NCBI RefSeq assembly: GCF_001592365.1
Contig: NZ_BCWU01000009.1
Coordinates: forward strand, 150,503-214,502
Length of the DNA: 64,000 nucleotides
Source of the DNA: Gordonia hydrophobica NBRC 16057
GTDB taxonomy: Bacteria > Actinomycetota > Actinomycetes > Mycobacteriales > Mycobacteriaceae
Direction: 5' to 3'
Position numbers and translations under genes: made by a program. Under the pieces are notes generated by a model that saw only the letters and a list, made by a program, of their open reading frames with translations, was not told the origin of the DNA and made no database searches. Within the stretch, counting starts at the first letter, position 1. Every line of letters begins with the position of its first letter. Positions 59,758-64,000 of this stretch are shown here, piece by piece.

Positions 59758-59787
59758 TTGGCAGGGCTGGGTTTCTCGCCCTAACCT
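59758..59787 (+). promoter_or_regulatory. dnaB promoter
   Basis: TTGGCA (59758-59763), an 18-bp spacer and TAACCT (59782-59787). Transcription would start near 59794, leaving a ~60-base leader with a CAGGGGG ribosome site before the GTG at 59856. Confidence 0.6.
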
Positions 59788-59855
59788 TTCTGAAGGGTTC
59801 GGTTTGCCGTTTGGAAACCGACGAGTAGGACTTGCTGGACTCAGGGGGTACGTGC

Positions 59856-62069
<2,214 letters not shown>

Positions 62070-62117
62070 GCGGGATGTAGCGCCGACGCGCTGTCGATTC
62101 CGCTGAGGTTTGTCAGT

Positions 62118-62340
62118 TTCCAGGCTAGTTTTCAGTGGATTTGTCGGTAGACGGGGTGTTTTCCGGGCTGGTTGTCAGTAAACCTGCAGAGATTCCAGTC
62201 GATCGCCGAAATTCCGGGTTACGTGTCAATTCGCAATTCAGACATTCTGCTGAGGGTGTTAGTTTTCCGAGCTGAATGTCAGTTCGCAATCCGAACATTC
62301 CGCTTGATGTTGCCAGTTTCCGGGCTGGATGTCAGTCGTG
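62118..62340. repeat. Degenerate ~53-bp tandem repeats downstream of dnaB
   Basis: Units begin with TTCC(A/G)GGCT-like blocks at 62118, 62161, 62212, 62265 and 62318, spaced 43, 51, 53 and 53 bases. Each has TTCCGRGCTG followed by TGTCAGT; the two best units also share TCGCAAT, ACATTC and GCT. No gene fits in 62070-62340. The series stops exactly where similarity to an acyl-CoA synthetase begins without its N-terminus. Repeated TGTCAGTT-containing blocks recall the multiple terminal sites of IS21-type elements, but no transposase is present. Confidence 0.65.
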
Positions 62341-63600
62341 TGGGTCTTCCGCTGCGTCGATCGTCGGGCCGAGAATCCCACTACGCGGGACAAACCCGCG
62401 ATCATTTGGGAAGGCGAACCCGGTGACCGGCGCACCGTCACCTTTGTCGAACTCGCCGACGAGGTGGGCCGTTTCGCGGCTGCACTCGTCGCTGCGGGCG
62501 TCGGTCGCGGAGACGTCGTCGCACTTTACCCGCCAAACATGGTCGAGGCATTCGTTGCGGTCCACACCTGCAACCGGATCGGCGCTGTCTACACCATCTT
62601 GTTCTCCGGGTTCAGCGAGGAGGCGGTCCGATCACGTCTCGTGCAGGCGAACCCGAAGGCGTTGGTGGTCGCTGATGCAAGCTACCGGCGAGGCCGGACA
62701 GTCCCTCTGTTGCACACCGTGCGTGCCGCGCGAACAGGTCTCACTGAGCAGCCGGTCACAATTGTGGTCGACTGGACCGGTGGTCGAGAACCGTTGATGA
62801 TCAACGAATTCTGGTACCACGAGGTGTTGTCCGCTCATCCTGAACCCGCGCCCATGGCTGAGCTGGATCCGAACGATGCGGCCTTCTTGATCTTCACGAG
62901 CGGAACGTCGGCCAAACCGAGGGGGTGGTCCACAGCGTCGGGGGATTCCTCGTCGGAACATGGGCGAATGTGCGCTGGCAGGTCGGCCCCGAGCCGGATG
63001 ACGTCTACTGGGTGGCCGCAGATGTCGGTTGGTTGACCTTTCCCATTCAGGCCGTGATCGGCGGACTGGCCAATGGCATGACGATCGTCTGTTACGAGGG
63101 AGCGTTCGATACGCCAACGAATGAACGCTTCTACCAATCTGCGAGCGCTACGGGGTGACCAAGATATTGGTTGCTCCGACTGTGCTACGAATGCTCCGCG
63201 GCTGGGGCGGGGAGCTGAACCGGGCGCACCCGCTACCCGGTCTGCGGTTGATCACGGTGCAAGGCGAACCGCTCGACAGTGAGACTTTCACCTGGACACT
63301 CGAGAACATCGGCGGTGGTGTCCCGGTGGTGAATGCATACGGGCAGACTGAGACCGGTTCAACGTGGTCGTATCCGATACACGGGGTCGACGCGCTCAAG
63401 GCCGGCTCGGCCGGTCTACCTGCTCCTGGCCACTAGGGGAGGTGTACGTCGTAAAAGCGATGCCCCGCACCCGCACCGGCAAAACGATGCGCCGTCTGCT
63501 GCGCGACGTGGCAGCAGACGGCGAACCGCACGGCGACACTAGTGCAGTGGAAGACACGGCCGTGCTGGACCAGATCGTCACTCAAGTGAACAACACCCGA
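62341..63600 (+). pseudogene. Broken acyl-CoA (acetyl/propionyl-type) synthetase
   Basis: Remnant of an AMP-forming acyl-CoA synthetase of the ACS/PrpE type. Four pieces in different frames: CVDRRAENPTTRDKPA to FTSGTSAKPRG (the adenylate P-loop), then VVHSVGGFLVGTW to FDTPTNERFY after a shift in a run of five G (62921-62925), then YGVTKILVAPTVLRML to [10 protein letters not shown] after a shift near 63140, and finally [18 protein letters not shown] (the catalytic lysine region) from 63442. The N-terminal ~100 residues are missing, and about 150-200 residues between pieces three and four are deleted. It cannot give an active enzyme. Confidence 0.85.
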
Positions 63601-63619
63601 TCGACTTCGAAGGGCCACC

Positions 63620-64000
63620 ATGACGACTACCCGACGACCGGCCACCAGAATGTGGTTCGAGCAACTCGAGCCGGGACTGGTTGCGCGCACGCTGTGCGAC
63701 GCACAGCCACCGAGACCGACAGTATCCTGTTCACGACGATGACAATGAACCCGGCACTGCTTCATCTCGACGCCGACTATGCCGCCGGCACCGAATTCGG
63801 AAGACCACTGGTGAACAGTAGGTTCACCATGGCGCTGGTCGTGGGGATCTCGGTGCCGGAACTGACCTTGGGCACGATCGTCGCTCAACTCGGCGTCTCC
63901 GATGCCGCATTCCCGGCACCGGTCTTCCAAGGCGACACGATCCGCGTGGCGATCGAGGTCATCAGCGCTCGCGAATCGAAGTCACGGCCCGACGCCGGTC
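63620..64000 (+). pseudogene. Frameshifted MaoC-like dehydratase (cut by window edge)
   Basis: Starts [19 protein letters not shown] and reads as a MaoC-type (R)-hydratase up to about 63700, where the frame moves by one base to [35 protein letters not shown] and [15 protein letters not shown]. These blocks are typical of the hot-dog fold family (Rv2499c-like), with the hydratase Asp/His region in [13 protein letters not shown]. The second frame is open to the window edge. It follows the broken synthetase directly, so both probably came from one catabolic operon. If the shift were a sequencing error the gene would be whole, but the neighbour is clearly dead. Confidence 0.75.

Larger units (their letters stand above)
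59440..59855. other. 416-bp regulatory gap upstream of dnaB
   Basis: No gene is supported here; short open frames have poor codon patterns. The stretch is richer in A/T than its surroundings and holds the DnaA-box cluster (59515-59749) and the dnaB promoter (59758-59787), both listed separately. The left 70 bases hold the promoter of the secreted-protein gene, not clearly visible. Confidence 0.7.

Noticed and set aside
59440..59855. Possible chromosomal replication origin because of the DnaA boxes.
   Set aside because: dnaA, dnaN and an AT-rich unwinding stretch are absent, and dnaB is not next to oriC in relatives; a regulatory or DnaA-titration site is more likely.

Overview
The window looks like a chromosomal segment of a high-GC actinobacterium of the order Mycobacteriales, probably a Gordonia-type genus. 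The base composition is strongly GC-rich, with heavy use of GTG starts, 4-bp ATGA/GTGA overlaps and several apparently leaderless genes. Both ends carry genes in the order known near the origin of Mycobacterium tuberculosis: leuS at the left edge (Rv0041-like), then on the right ino1-padR-DUF5318-ponA1-GT87-rpsF-ssb-rpsR-rplI-dnaB (Rv0046c to Rv0058-like). The genus is an inference; the gene order is compared from memory, not by a search.

Layout. 1-6.5 kb: the end of leuS, a FadE23-like acyl-CoA dehydrogenase with a compact operator/promoter, a YnfA protein, a true ketosteroid isomerase behind a KstR-type operator, and a MarR-MFS-SDR operon. 6.6-15.3 kb: a TPM-domain membrane protein, a phytoene-desaturase-like flavoprotein, an LLM oxidoreductase, a methyltransferase, and a five-gene fully overlapping operon (small membrane protein, ABC ATPase, permease, DesK/DesR-type two-component pair). 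15.3-18.6 kb: an Ada-zinc-finger mini-protein, a DUF222/HNH protein and a DinB3-type polymerase with a LexA-like box. 18.6-23.4 kb: glpD, tetR, AGPS-like flavoprotein and a diacylglycerol kinase, the same set as Rv2249c-Rv2252. 23.4-32 kb: quinone reductase, orphan TrpB2, gnd, a foreign-looking AAA/DUF4143 gene behind four 23-bp direct repeats, a class II argG, and a 2-oxo-acid decarboxylase/hydratase.

32-43.2 kb holds a Ter-type stress-response cluster, all on the minus strand: four TerD-domain proteins, a TerC/DUF475 membrane protein, and a biosynthetic core consisting of a CitE-like aldolase, a phosphoribosyltransferase/StiP fusion and a HAD phosphatase linked by 4-bp overlaps. It probably makes a nucleoside-like metabolite and couples it to membrane-associated metal or stress sensing. 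43.2-47.9 kb: two membrane proteins, a CPA2 antiporter and a divergent pair of atypical regulators.

47.9-62.1 kb is the conserved near-origin block. Its most striking part is the 416-bp gap before dnaB: a cluster of DnaA boxes, three of them spaced by one helical turn, ends 8 bp short of the -35 of a well-formed dnaB promoter. DnaB itself is interrupted in its P-loop by a 276-residue class 3 intein whose homing endonuclease has decayed. From 62.1 kb to the right edge lie degenerate ~53-bp tandem repeats followed by badly broken acyl-CoA synthetase and MaoC genes, a graveyard that probably marks an old mobile-element junction.

No tRNA, rRNA, CRISPR array or intact insertion sequence was found.
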